From Pararhodobacter sp. (GTDB lineage: Bacteria > Pseudomonadota > Alphaproteobacteria > Rhodobacterales > Rhodobacteraceae), in the NCBI GenBank assembly GCA_020832545.1, contig JAFIEK010000002.1:124001-188000 (forward strand): a stretch of DNA of 64,000 nt. The letters are read 5' to 3'. How positions within the stretch are numbered: position 1 is the stretch's first letter; each line of letters begins with the position of its first letter. The position numbers and the translations under genes are program-made. Of this stretch, positions 26,607 through 34,787 are shown in pieces. The notes beneath the pieces are model-generated. The model was not told the DNA's origin. It searched no databases and saw only the letters and a list, made by a program, of their open reading frames with translations.

Positions 26607-28157
26607 TCAGAAGCCCTGGCGACGTAGTTCAGCCGCGATCCGGGCACGCGGGTCGCCGTCCACCAGCGGAAACGCCGCGAAGAACTGCGCGGCGCAGGCA
26701 TCGGGTTTGCGCCGCCGCGCCTCTTGTCGCCAGCGAGCGGCCTGCTGATGTCGGCCCGCAAGGCCGTTCGCCATCGCCGCGATCATCGCGATCAGGTAGT
26801 GAGCGCCCGGCGTGGTCGCCGCGCGATCGGCCCAGCGCGCGGCCGCCCGAAGATCACCGGTCTGGATCAACGAAAAAGCGCGTACGCCGTGCATCGCATA
26901 CAGCAGCGGATCGAGCGGGCTGAGATTGAGCGCGGCGTCGATCTCGCTGTCGGCGGCTGCGATGTTGCCGGTCAGCATCGCAGTGAAGGCGCTTGCGTAA
27001 TAGCCCTGCGCGTAGTTGGGGTTGAGCTCCACGGCGCGCTTCAGCCAGCCGGCCGCTGTTTCGGGATCTCCGGTCAGCCAGAAGCTCCGGCCCATCGTGA
27101 AATGCACGAATGGGTCGAGCGGATCAAGTTCCAGCCCCCTCTCTGCATGGCGCCGTGCTGCCGCGGTGGCTTCCCGGTCGTCCGGTCCGAGGTGAAGAAA
27201 GGCGTCCAGGAACCGCGTGAACGACAGGCCGGCATGGGCCCGGGCAAAACGGGGATCGAGTTTGACCGCGCGGTCGAAATAGCCACGCGCCTTGTGGTTT
27301 GCGTCAGGCTTGAAGCGGTAAAGCTGGTTCAGACCGAGATGAAAATTCGACCAGGCATCCAGCCGGTCGGAACCACCGAGGCCCGCCAACCGCGCCTCGT
27401 TTTGCGGGACGTGCAAGTCGAGCGCGGTTGCGACATGGGAGGCGATGCGCTGACGGAGCCTTTCGATTTCGTCCATCGGGGCCGTCAGGCGATCGCCCCA
27501 GATCACTTCGCCCCTGCCGACATCGGCGAGTTCGATGACCACAACAACTGCGCGGCGTTGGATTTCGACCATGCCCGAGAGCGTGTAGCCCGCCCCCAGC
27601 GCCGCGCCCACCAGGTCCAGGTCGGTCCCGGCCTTGCTGAAGCGAAAGGACGAGCCGCGCGCGATCACCGCCAGCCAACGCATCCGCGACAGCGCCTGGA
27701 TGATCTCGTGCGGGATTGCTTCGGCGAGGAATTTCAGGTCCGGCGTCGCGCCGAGCGGTCTGAAGGGCAATACCGCAACTGACGGACGCGAAAGTTCCGC
27801 ACTATCCGGACCTGCAGTCTGCTCGGCGCGTGCAGGTCGGGCGGCTGGGACTTCGGCCACTTCGGCGGCAAAACGGAAGCCGCGCCCGTGAACAGTCCGG
27901 ATGAACGACTGGTTCTTGCCAGTGTCGCCAATCGCCTCACGCGCCGAGCGGATGCGGCTGGAGATGCTGGCGTCCGAGACATGCTTGCCGTTCCAGACGA
28001 CGCGCGCGATTTCTTCTTTACCGACCATCCGGTCGCGATTGCGGATCAGGTGGATGAGGAGGGTCAGGACCTGAGGTTCTACACGCATCGCTGTACCGTC
28101 GCGTGCGAGCTCAAACCGCTCCGGATCGAGCGTGAACTGTCCAAGTTTCCACGCCAT
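26607..28157 (-). CDS. CadC-type winged-helix regulator with TPR domain
   Basis: 516 residues. Residues 1-100 form an OmpR/CadC-type winged helix (FELARDGTAMRVEPQVLTLLIHLIRNRDRMVGKEEIARVVWNGKHVSDASISSRIRSAREAIGD in layout, then IRTVHGRGFRF). Residues about 125-260 resemble the TolB/adenylate-cyclase-associated linker (SVAVLPFRPLG...FLAEAIPHEIIQALS). The rest is a series of TPR repeats (ARGYFDRAVKLDPRFARAHAG; AERGLELDPLDPFVHFTMG; ARWADRAA). No membrane helix, unlike E. coli CadC. It is divergent from the cupin/cysteine-synthase/decarboxylase genes and is probably their regulator. Signal unknown. Confidence 0.87.
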   Translation of the reverse strand: MAWKLGQFTLDPERFELARDGTAMRVEPQVLTLLIHLIRNRDRMVGKEEIARVVWNGKHVSDASISSRIRSAREAIGDTGKNQSFIRTVHGRGFRFAAEVAEVPAARPARAEQTAGPDSAELSRPSVAVLPFRPLGATPDLKFLAEAIPHEIIQALSRMRWLAVIARGSSFRFSKAGTDLDLVGAALGAGYTLSGMVEIQRRAVVVVIELADVGRGEVIWGDRLTAPMDEIERLRQRIASHVATALDLHVPQNEARLAGLGGSDRLDAWSNFHLGLNQLYRFKPDANHKARGYFDRAVKLDPRFARAHAGLSFTRFLDAFLHLGPDDREATAAARRHAERGLELDPLDPFVHFTMGRSFWLTGDPETAAGWLKRAVELNPNYAQGYYASAFTAMLTGNIAAADSEIDAALNLSPLDPLLYAMHGVRAFSLIQTGDLRAAARWADRAATTPGAHYLIAMIAAMANGLAGRHQQAARWRQEARRRKPDACAAQFFAAFPLVDGDPRARIAAELRRQGF

Positions 28158-28276
28158 GGCACATCATACAGCAGAAAAACAGTTCTCTACAGGAAAACTT
28201 CAGAAACGCATCAAGCATCTCCTCGTAAGGCGGCCTTAATTTCAGGACCCACGCAATCAACTGCAAGGAGACTGAA

Positions 28277-28840
28277 ATGCCTGACCACGTCCTCTTCCTC
28301 AACCGCAGCCGCCAGATGATCGCCGCCATCGGCGCTCTTGCAGGCGCCATCGCCATCGGCACCGTCGCGGTGGCCGAACCCGAGCCGATCAGTGCCAAGC
28401 CGCTGATTGAGCGCCACACCTTCATGGGCGAGGTCTCATTCCATCTCACCCAAACCCTCGATGGGCTGGATAGCCATGAAGTCGAGATGACGGATGCCTC
28501 CTCGCTTGCGGTGCTGGAATTCACCATCCAGCCCGGGGCGGTCTTCCCCTGGCACACCCACCCCGGCACTGTGCTGGTCAGCCTCGCCGAGGGCGAGCTT
28601 GACTTCATCTTCGCCGAAGACTGCACCGAACGCCGCCTCAGTCCGGGCACTGCGATCGTCGATCCGGGCAATGCGGCGCACTCCGCCCGCAACCCCGGTG
28701 ACGTGCCGGCGATCGTTATCGCCACCTTGCTCGGCGCCCCGGCAGAAGGCGGGCTGACCATCCCGGTGGACGCCGACGAAGCCGCGGCCCTGGACGAAAG
28801 CTGTGACATCGAGACGCCAGGCGCACATGCAGGCCACTGA
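28277..28840 (+). CDS. exported cupin-domain protein
   Basis: 187 residues. Residues about 12-33 (QMIAAIGALAGAIAIGTVAVAE) form a signal peptide or anchor. The cupin barrel has FTIQPGAVFPWHTHPGTVLVSLAEGELDFIF, with His ligands HxH in motif 1, and PGNAAHSARNPGDVPAIVIATLL as motif 2. AAGGAG lies 7 bases upstream of the ATG. Short spacing (81 bp) to the cysteine-synthase-like gene and shared orientation suggest an operon. Binding substrate is unknown; metal-dependent sensor, isomerase or dioxygenase functions are all possible in the superfamily. Not a cysteine dioxygenase by sequence. Confidence 0.82.
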   Translation: MPDHVLFLNRSRQMIAAIGALAGAIAIGTVAVAEPEPISAKPLIERHTFMGEVSFHLTQTLDGLDSHEVEMTDASSLAVLEFTIQPGAVFPWHTHPGTVLVSLAEGELDFIFAEDCTERRLSPGTAIVDPGNAAHSARNPGDVPAIVIATLLGAPAEGGLTIPVDADEAAALDESCDIETPGAHAGH

Positions 28841-28921
28841 GGCCAAGCCGATACCGGCTGCGCGACGCAGGCCGCCGCGGACACCTGCGGCGGTCGGACA
28901 AGTGGAAAGCAATCAACCAGA

Positions 28922-30025
28922 ATGGGACATGATCAGATGCTACAGAACGCCACCATAAGAACCACGACCGGGCGCGGGCGCCTGTACGGATCCATCCTCG
29001 ATACGATCGGTGACACCCCGGCGATCCGGGTGAACAACATTGCACCCGCGGGCATCCGGCTCTACGTCAAAGCCGAGTTCTTCAACCCGGCGGCATCGGT
29101 CAAGGATCGGCTTGCGCTCAACATCATCGAGGCCGCCGAGCGTGCGGGCACGCTCAAACCCGGCCAGACCGTGGTCGAGGCCACCAGCGGCAACACCGGC
29201 ATAGGGCTCGCAATGGTCTGCGCGCAGAAGGGTTATCCGCTGGTCGTGACCATGGCCGACAGCTTCTCGATCGAGCGGCGGCGACTGATGCGGATGCTGG
29301 GCGCGAAGGTGGTGCTGACCCCGCGTGCTCAAAAGGGCACAGGGATGTACAGGAAGGCCGTCGAGCTGGCCGAAGAACACGGCTGGTTCCTTGCCCGGCA
29401 GTTCGAGACCCCGGCGAATGCCGACATCCACGAAACCACCACCGCGCGCGAGATCATTGGCGACTTCGCAGGCGACCGGCTGGATTATGTGGTGACGGGC
29501 TACGGGACCGGCGGCACGGTCTCCGGCCTTGCCCGGGTGCTGCGCAGGGAGCGGCCCGAAACCCGCATCATCCTGTCAGAGCCGACCAATGCCGCGCTGA
29601 TTGAAAGTGGTGTGCCACAGGAACGGGGTACCGATGGTTCGCCCACCCTCAGCCACCTCGCATTTGAGCCGCACCCGATCCAGGGCTGGACGCCAGACTT
29701 CATACCGCTGGTTCTGCAGGAAGCGCTGGACAATGGCGGCTACGACGACCTGATCCCCGTCTCGGGCGCAGAAGGCATCTCCTGGTCGCAGAAGCTCGCA
29801 GCGCGTGAGGGCATCCTGACCGGCGTTTCGGGTGGGGCGAGCTTCGGTGTCGCCATGCAGATCGCACAGCGCGCAGTGAAGGGCGCGGTGATCCTCGCCA
29901 TTCTGCCCGATACTGGCGAGCGTTATTTGACGACACCGCTGTTCGAAGGCATCCCCGAGGATATGGACGACGAGGAACGCGCGCTGTCGGCATCGACCCC
30001 CGGCTACCAGATGGCCGCATCATAA
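28922..30025 (+). CDS. cysteine-synthase-like PLP enzyme
   Basis: 367 residues of the fold type II PLP family. Lys61 in NPAASVKDRLA is the Schiff-base lysine, TSGNTGIGLA (88-93) binds the substrate carboxylate, and GTGGTVSG binds PLP phosphate. The core matches CysK, but there are about 50 extra C-terminal residues (GIPEDMDDEERALSASTPGYQ) and an N-terminal extension of 20. Closest by family to O-acetylserine sulfhydrylase; related enzymes make cysteate, 2,3-diaminopropionate and other beta-substituted alanines. It sits between an exported cupin and a PLP decarboxylase, so an amino-acid-to-amine pathway is likely. ATG at 28937 is an alternative start. Confidence 0.9.
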   Translation: MGHDQMLQNATIRTTTGRGRLYGSILDTIGDTPAIRVNNIAPAGIRLYVKAEFFNPAASVKDRLALNIIEAAERAGTLKPGQTVVEATSGNTGIGLAMVCAQKGYPLVVTMADSFSIERRRLMRMLGAKVVLTPRAQKGTGMYRKAVELAEEHGWFLARQFETPANADIHETTTAREIIGDFAGDRLDYVVTGYGTGGTVSGLARVLRRERPETRIILSEPTNAALIESGVPQERGTDGSPTLSHLAFEPHPIQGWTPDFIPLVLQEALDNGGYDDLIPVSGAEGISWSQKLAAREGILTGVSGGASFGVAMQIAQRAVKGAVILAILPDTGERYLTTPLFEGIPEDMDDEERALSASTPGYQMAAS

Positions 30026-30072
30026 CACGAGACGAAGAATGGCAATGCGCCAGATGCGTACCTGCCCGATGC

Positions 30073-30098
30073 GCGCGCCGGGGTAGCCGCAGGCGCGC
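30073..30098. repeat. intergenic hairpin
   Basis: Perfect 7-bp inverted repeat GCGCGCC (30073-30079) and GGCGCGC (30092-30098), in the 174-bp gap between the cysteine-synthase-like and decarboxylase genes. Could moderate read-through or stabilise the upstream mRNA. Confidence 0.35.
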
Positions 30099-30112
30099 CG
30101 GGCATTTCCCGC

Positions 30113-30128
30113 TCTCGATCTATCGAGA
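30113..30128. promoter_or_regulatory. operator-like palindrome before decarboxylase
   Basis: TCTCGAT-CT-ATCGAGA, perfect 7-bp arms around a 2-bp centre, about 70 bp upstream of the decarboxylase start. Consistent with a separate regulated promoter; regulator unknown. Confidence 0.35.
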
Positions 30129-30199
30129 AGCCTGCGCGGAAATGCTGGCACAACATCGCGCGAGACAGTCGCATCCCGGCAAAGTCAAGGAGTCCCGCC

Positions 30200-31675
30200 A
30201 TGACAAGACCGACGCCGCCTACCAACGCAACTCTCGATCCCGAAGATTGGGACGCAACGGCGGAACTCGCTCACCGAATGATCGACTTCGCCATCGCTCA
30301 TCTGCGAGACGTGCGCATGCGACCGGTCTGGCAGCCGATGCCCGACCCCATTCGCGCGGGTTTCAAGACTGGCCTGCCGGAAGCGCCGCAGCCACTGGAC
30401 GCGGTCTTTGAGGAGATGCAGGCACGAGTGTTTCCCTGGGCGATGGGGAACAATCACCCGCGTTTCTGGGGCTGGTATATGGGCGCTGGCTGCTTCACCG
30501 GCGCGCTGGCCGATTTCCTTGCCGCGATTGACGGGTCGAACCTGGGAAGCGGCGATACTGCTGCAAGCAAGGTGGACGAACAAGTCACCGACTGGTTGCG
30601 CCAGATTCTGGGCTTTCCCCAAGGCGCGAGCGGAACGCTGGTCAATGGCGGTTCAATGGCCAACCTCATCGGCCTGACAGCGGCGCGGAATGCCATGGCG
30701 GGAACTGATCTGCGCAAGAACGGCGTCGCCGACATGCCAGTTCCGTTGCGCTTCTATGCCTCGGATCAGGTGCATGCCTGCCACCTGAAGGCGATGAACC
30801 TGCTTGGACTGGGATCGCGAGCCATACGCCTGGCAGGCACCGACATGGCATACCGCATGGATGTCGATGCCCTTCAGGCGGCCATCGCCGCCGACCGCGC
30901 CAAGGGCGCGAAACCTGCCTGCGTTATTGCCACCGCCGGCACCACCAACACCGGCGCGATTGACCCTTTGCCCGCGATCGCCGACCTGTGCCGCGACGAG
31001 GGGCTGTGGCTGCACATCGACGGCTGCGTTGGCGCGCTCTTCGCAATCGCGCCCGAGAACCGGGATCTGGTGACCGGGATCGAGCGGGCAGATTCTCTCG
31101 CGCTTGACCTGCACAAGGGGTTGCATGCACCTTTCGACGTCGGCTGCGCGTTGCTGCGCGACGCCCGGCTGCACCGCGCGACCTTCGACGAGAGTGCCGA
31201 GTATCTGCAACTTGCCAGCCGAGGGATCGCGGCGGCAGAGCATCTGCACCGCTACAGCCCTGAGACGACCCGGAGTTTCAGGGCGCTAAAGCTGTGGATG
31301 ATGATCAAGCATCACGGGGTCGAGACCTTCGGGCGCATCCTTGACCGCAATATCGCCCAGGCTCGGCACCTGACCCGGCTGATCGTGGCCGAACACGAAC
31401 TTGCACTGTTGGCCCCCACCGCCAGCACCATCGTGTGTTTTCGTCACGACCCGGGCGGCATGGACGAGGCCGCCCTGCGCGCCCACAACACCGAAGTCAT
31501 GTTGCGACTGCAGGAAAGCGGCCTCGCCGTGCTCACCGACACCACCATCCGCGGACAGCACTGCCTGCGCGTCGCAATCTGCAACCACCGCACCCGCAGC
31601 GAGGATCTCGACTTGCTTGTCGGTGAGGTGCTCAGGATCGGCAAGGAGATCACCTCGACCGCAGCGGACATCTGA
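30200..31675 (+). CDS. group II PLP-dependent decarboxylase
   Basis: 491 residues, fold type I PLP enzyme of the aromatic-amino-acid/glutamate/cysteine-sulfinate decarboxylase group. NHPRFWGWYMGAG near the N-terminus, CVIATAGTTNTGAIDPLPAIADL, LHIDGCVGA (Asp274, PLP ring) and LALDLHKGLHAPFDVG with the Schiff-base Lys306 are in the usual order. HKGLHAPFD differs from the common HKW(L/F/M)-x-x-xYD pattern, so substrate preference is unclear. Preceded by AAGGAG. Follows the cysteine-synthase-like gene by 174 bp, which contains a palindrome; probably part of the same pathway, removing the carboxylate from its product. Confidence 0.9.
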   Translation: MTRPTPPTNATLDPEDWDATAELAHRMIDFAIAHLRDVRMRPVWQPMPDPIRAGFKTGLPEAPQPLDAVFEEMQARVFPWAMGNNHPRFWGWYMGAGCFTGALADFLAAIDGSNLGSGDTAASKVDEQVTDWLRQILGFPQGASGTLVNGGSMANLIGLTAARNAMAGTDLRKNGVADMPVPLRFYASDQVHACHLKAMNLLGLGSRAIRLAGTDMAYRMDVDALQAAIAADRAKGAKPACVIATAGTTNTGAIDPLPAIADLCRDEGLWLHIDGCVGALFAIAPENRDLVTGIERADSLALDLHKGLHAPFDVGCALLRDARLHRATFDESAEYLQLASRGIAAAEHLHRYSPETTRSFRALKLWMMIKHHGVETFGRILDRNIAQARHLTRLIVAEHELALLAPTASTIVCFRHDPGGMDEAALRAHNTEVMLRLQESGLAVLTDTTIRGQHCLRVAICNHRTRSEDLDLLVGEVLRIGKEITSTAADI

Positions 31676-31849
31676 AACCTGGATGATCGTTCAACGAGGA
31701 TCGCGGCATTTGCCGGCGGGCCGCACATGCCTGATGTCGGCCTTCCGTTCGCTGCCGAAGTCCGATCGCTTTCGCAGGATCGCCGCGCATGTGAAGCAAG
31801 GGGGGAACCATCAGCAGAGATAGTGACCTTCTCCCCTGAGAATCCTCGT

Positions 31850-32032
31850 TTATGAGTTAGCTCTGTTCAGGTTTTGGTCTTCCTTTGACCGGTTAGCATA
31901 TTCCCACGGTGTCAGGCCAGCGAGGCTTGAGTGTGGGAGGTGGTAGTTGAAGTCGTTGCGCCATGCCGCCACCAGATTGCGGGCATGGCGCAGGCTGTCG
32001 AAGAGGTGCTCTTTCAGGAGTTCATCGCGCAT
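31850..32032 (-). pseudogene. IS3-family transposase (orfB) C-terminal fragment
   Basis: About 60 residues match the end of IS3 orfB integrase: RDELLKEHLFDSLRHARNLVAAWRNDFNYHLPHSSLAGLTPWEYA, where ARxx-W-x-x-x-(Y/F)N and the R/LPHSSL motif are diagnostic. The catalytic DDE core is missing. Its left boundary coincides with the right end of an IS66 fragment (about 32030), implying one element inserted in, or was deleted against, the other. Confidence 0.85.
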
Positions 32033-32440
32033 GTTCGCCTTTCCGGTCTACGCCGAACTGATACCTCATGCAGGGCGGGATTTGCCCGCAGCATAGGCGT
32101 TCATCGCGCACATAGCTCCACAGGCGCGCTGTTTGCGTCTTGCCTTTGGCCTGCATCTTGACGGGTGTGTCATCGGCGAACAGGGGGCCTGAACCAGCTT
32201 GCCGATATGAGCTGCCAGTGGTTCCAAAAGCGCCGTTGATCGCCCCACCCAATCGGTCAGCGTGGAACGAAGCGGGGCGACCTTGTCACGGGAATAGATT
32301 TCGGACTGGCGATACAGCGGAAGGTGATCGCAATACTTTCCGACCAGAAGATGGGCCAACAGGCCCGGACCCGGGCGCCCGTGAGTGATCGGGCGAGCGG
32401 GCAGTTCGGCCTTCCTTGTGCTCAGACTGAGTTTCTTTCG
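32033..32440 (-). pseudogene. IS66-family transposase (TnpC) fragment, frameshifted
   Basis: The minus strand reads ARPITHGRPGPGLLAHLLV, then KYCDHLPLYRQSEIYSRD and LRSTLTDWVGRSTALLEPL, the typical IS66 central block. A frameshift near 32170 moves to a second frame carrying ADDTPV (first catalytic Asp region), TARLWSYVRDER and DRKGEHAR. The N-terminus and the rest of the DDE core are absent. Abuts an IS3 fragment at about 32030. Confidence 0.8.
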
Positions 32441-32442
32441 CG

Positions 32443-32726
32443 GGATCTGGATAGGTGGGCTACATCGGCGTGGCTTCCAAGAGGCCGGGAAAAGCTCCTT
32501 CTCGGCAGGTTAGGCCGATTCCATGACACCGAAAGCCGAGGCCGAAAAGGCCGTGAAAGTTTTCCGCCGTGCGACGCGTACTCGAATATCTTTGGACAAA
32601 GGTCTCGCCATGAATGCTGGCCTACTTTTCCAGCATCTATGTTGAATCAGATCATTCATGATTTGGGAAGCCCCGATTCAGCCTGAAACGATCACGCGCT
32701 AGCGGCAACACAGAGCAAGTGTCTGA
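32443..32726. other. gene-free interval
   Basis: About 280 bp between the insertion-sequence debris and the LysR gene stop. No gene or repeat is recognised; possibly further decayed mobile DNA. Confidence 0.35.
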
Positions 32727-33635
32727 TCACAAGGCAGCGCGACTGTCGTGGTCGTGCTTGAGTTCATTTTTCAGCCAAAGCGTGAACAGGCGCGCTTCGG
32801 ACTTTTCGCGCTGGCGGGCAAGTGGGCGCAGGATGTAGTGGGCCATACGCGCCTGCCGGTCCGGTACCCGAAGATCGGACACCCGGTTGGCTGTGAGGTA
32901 GGGCTGAGCGAGGCTCCGGAAGACAATTGCATTGCCGACACCGACGGCAACGAGTTCAAGGGCGATCAGCGCACTATCGACCCTGATGATCTGCTCGCGT
33001 TTCGGTGGGGGCAGACCTGCCGCCGCAAATAGCACGGTCCAGGCATCGTCCACCTCCATGATTTCGATCAGCGTCTCCTTGTGCAGTTCGGCGACCGGAG
33101 CCGCGTCGCGACCTGGCCGACCGACGGCCATGAGTGGGCCGTCGTCGATTGGTTCGGCCTCGAACCCGGACCAGTTCCCGGTGCCGAACCGGACTTCGAC
33201 ATCCACTTCCTCGGCGGGCACCGCGTTGCCCCAGATTGATGAGTAGAGGCGCAACTGGATGCGCGGATAGGCCGTCCTGAACGAGGCGAGACGCGGCGCA
33301 AGCCAAAGCGCGGCGAAGCTGGGATGCGTGCGAATGACGAGCGAGGTCTCGCCACGGGCACCGAACAGCCCGTCTGTGGCTGTCGCGATCTCATCAAAGG
33401 CGCGTTGGACCGATGGCAGGTAAGCCCGTCCAAGATCTGTCAGCACAACCCCATGCGCCTGGCGCTCGAACAGGGAAAGGCCCAGGTGATGCTCCAGACT
33501 GCGGATCTGGTAGCTGACCGCCGCCTGACTGAGCCCCAGCGCCTGCGCCGCGGCTGTAAAACTGCCCAGTCTGGCCGCTGCCTCGAACCCACGCAGCCAG
33601 CCCAATGGCGGCAGCTGACTTTCGCGCTGCCCCAT
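32727..33635 (-). CDS. LysR-family regulator (GcvA-like)
   Basis: 302 residues from the ATG at 33635. Winged helix LPPLGWLRGFEAAARLGSFTAAAQALGLSQAAVSYQIRSLEHHLGLSLFERQ, then a substrate-binding effector domain. LGDGAQ upstream could add six residues from a TTG. The reading frame stays open to 34667, across the divergent oxygenase gene, but that part is antisense shadow. Divergent from the phytanoyl-CoA dioxygenase-like gene at 33801 with a strong palindrome between them, so it probably regulates the oxygenase and the following binding protein. Confidence 0.9.
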   Translation of the reverse strand: MGQRESQLPPLGWLRGFEAAARLGSFTAAAQALGLSQAAVSYQIRSLEHHLGLSLFERQAHGVVLTDLGRAYLPSVQRAFDEIATATDGLFGARGETSLVIRTHPSFAALWLAPRLASFRTAYPRIQLRLYSSIWGNAVPAEEVDVEVRFGTGNWSGFEAEPIDDGPLMAVGRPGRDAAPVAELHKETLIEIMEVDDAWTVLFAAAGLPPPKREQIIRVDSALIALELVAVGVGNAIVFRSLAQPYLTANRVSDLRVPDRQARMAHYILRPLARQREKSEARLFTLWLKNELKHDHDSRAAL

Positions 33636-33721
33636 CTGGGCGCCATCGCCCAAAGCAGTCCGGTCGTCGAGTCGTTTCCTGCCCACGCGGTCCACCCATA
33701 AAAAAACCTGGGTCTCAGGCC

Positions 33722-33743
33722 ATAAAACCTTCGTTTGTTTTAT
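33722..33743. promoter_or_regulatory. LysR-type operator palindrome
   Basis: ATAAAAC (33722-33728) and GTTTTAT (33737-33743), perfect 7-bp arms 8 bp apart. A further half-site CCATAAAA starts at 33696, 24 bp upstream of the matching CCATAAAA at 33720. Lies between the divergent LysR and oxygenase genes, 57 bp upstream of the oxygenase start. Confidence 0.65.
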
Positions 33744-33800
33744 AGCAGGAACTGACGGACCCTGCCTACAGACAAGCGACATCGACGCGGAGGAAATGAG

Positions 33801-34685
33801 ATGATCAACGCACATGTGGCGGAACTGCGTGAACAGGGATACGCGGTGATCCGGGGCTTTCTGTCGCCCGAAGAGGTCGACGAGGTGCGCCGCGCCACCG
33901 ATACCGTCTATGATGAGGGTGTCAGGCACCACGCCACCTATCGCCATCAAAACCTGTTGTTCGAGGTGATCGAGGACCCCGCCATCGGCAAGCGGGTCAT
34001 GCCGCAGGCGCACTGGTTCTCGTGGATCAACCCTACGCTGGAACGCCAGCGGCGCAGCGACAAGATGTTCGATGTTCTGGCGCCGCTGCTGGGTCCGGAC
34101 ATCAAGCAGATTTCGAACCAAGTGCACTGGAAGAACCCCGGCGGCAAATTCACCTACTACCGCATGCACCAGGATGTTCGCTTTCGAGAACGCCCTGAAA
34201 TGTTCGCCAATCTCGATAGTCATCACATCACCGCAGGCCTTGCGCTGAACCGTCAGGGGGCGGCACAGGGCGCTCTGAAGGTGGTGCCGCGTACACACAA
34301 GCGTGGCAATCTCGGGCTGTCCGAGGATGCCAGCATCATGGTGGGGAATGTGGAACAGGGTGAGGAATTGCGGGCTGTCGGTATCGACCCGGCCGAGGTG
34401 GTTCAACTTGAACTGGAGGCGGGCGACCTCGTGCTCTGGACATTGTTCACTGTGCACGGTTCCGGCCCGAACATGTCGTCTGATCCGCGGATACTGCTGA
34501 TCAACAGCTACGTCCGTGCCGAGGATTCGCCCGATCGTGGCGAGTGGGCGTTTCGGGATGGCAGGTCTGTCCCGCTCGGCGACGCGCCCGAGGTCTGCAA
34601 GTACGAAGAGCTGCACGAGCGGCCCGGCCCGTTCTATCTTGACGACGACTGGACCAACGAATCGCAAAAATCAGGCACAGGGTAA
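33801..34685 (+). CDS. phytanoyl-CoA dioxygenase (PhyH) family oxygenase
   Basis: 294 residues with the 2-oxoglutarate/Fe(II) dioxygenase core: H123-x-D125 in MHQDVRF, distal His219 in TVHGSGPNMS and Arg230 in SSDPR that would bind the oxoglutarate carboxylate. The N-terminus (LREQGYAVIRGFLSPEEVDEVR) is typical of PhyH. Family substrates include ectoine, alkylphosphonates, CoA esters and natural products, so the target is unknown. Ribosome site GGAGG lies 8 bases upstream. Followed by a binding-protein gene (103 bp), suggesting that the transported compound is the substrate. Confidence 0.88.
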   Translation: MINAHVAELREQGYAVIRGFLSPEEVDEVRRATDTVYDEGVRHHATYRHQNLLFEVIEDPAIGKRVMPQAHWFSWINPTLERQRRSDKMFDVLAPLLGPDIKQISNQVHWKNPGGKFTYYRMHQDVRFRERPEMFANLDSHHITAGLALNRQGAAQGALKVVPRTHKRGNLGLSEDASIMVGNVEQGEELRAVGIDPAEVVQLELEAGDLVLWTLFTVHGSGPNMSSDPRILLINSYVRAEDSPDRGEWAFRDGRSVPLGDAPEVCKYEELHERPGPFYLDDDWTNESQKSGTG

Positions 34686-34787
34686 TCTGGCGGTCGGCGC
34701 TGCGGTCCGTTCGGAGGGGACCGAAGGCGCCGATGAGCCTTGACCGGATCCAAGAACAGAATGTGCCGCCAACATAGGGAGACGTCC

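Noticed and set aside
28277-28840. Cysteine dioxygenase in a taurine pathway
   Set aside because: The cupin has an export signal and lacks the sequence pattern of cysteine dioxygenase, so this role was not assigned.
33636-34667. 340-codon upstream extension of the LysR gene at 32727
   Set aside because: Runs antisense to the well-supported oxygenase gene and lacks family similarity; the LysR starts at the ATG at 33635.
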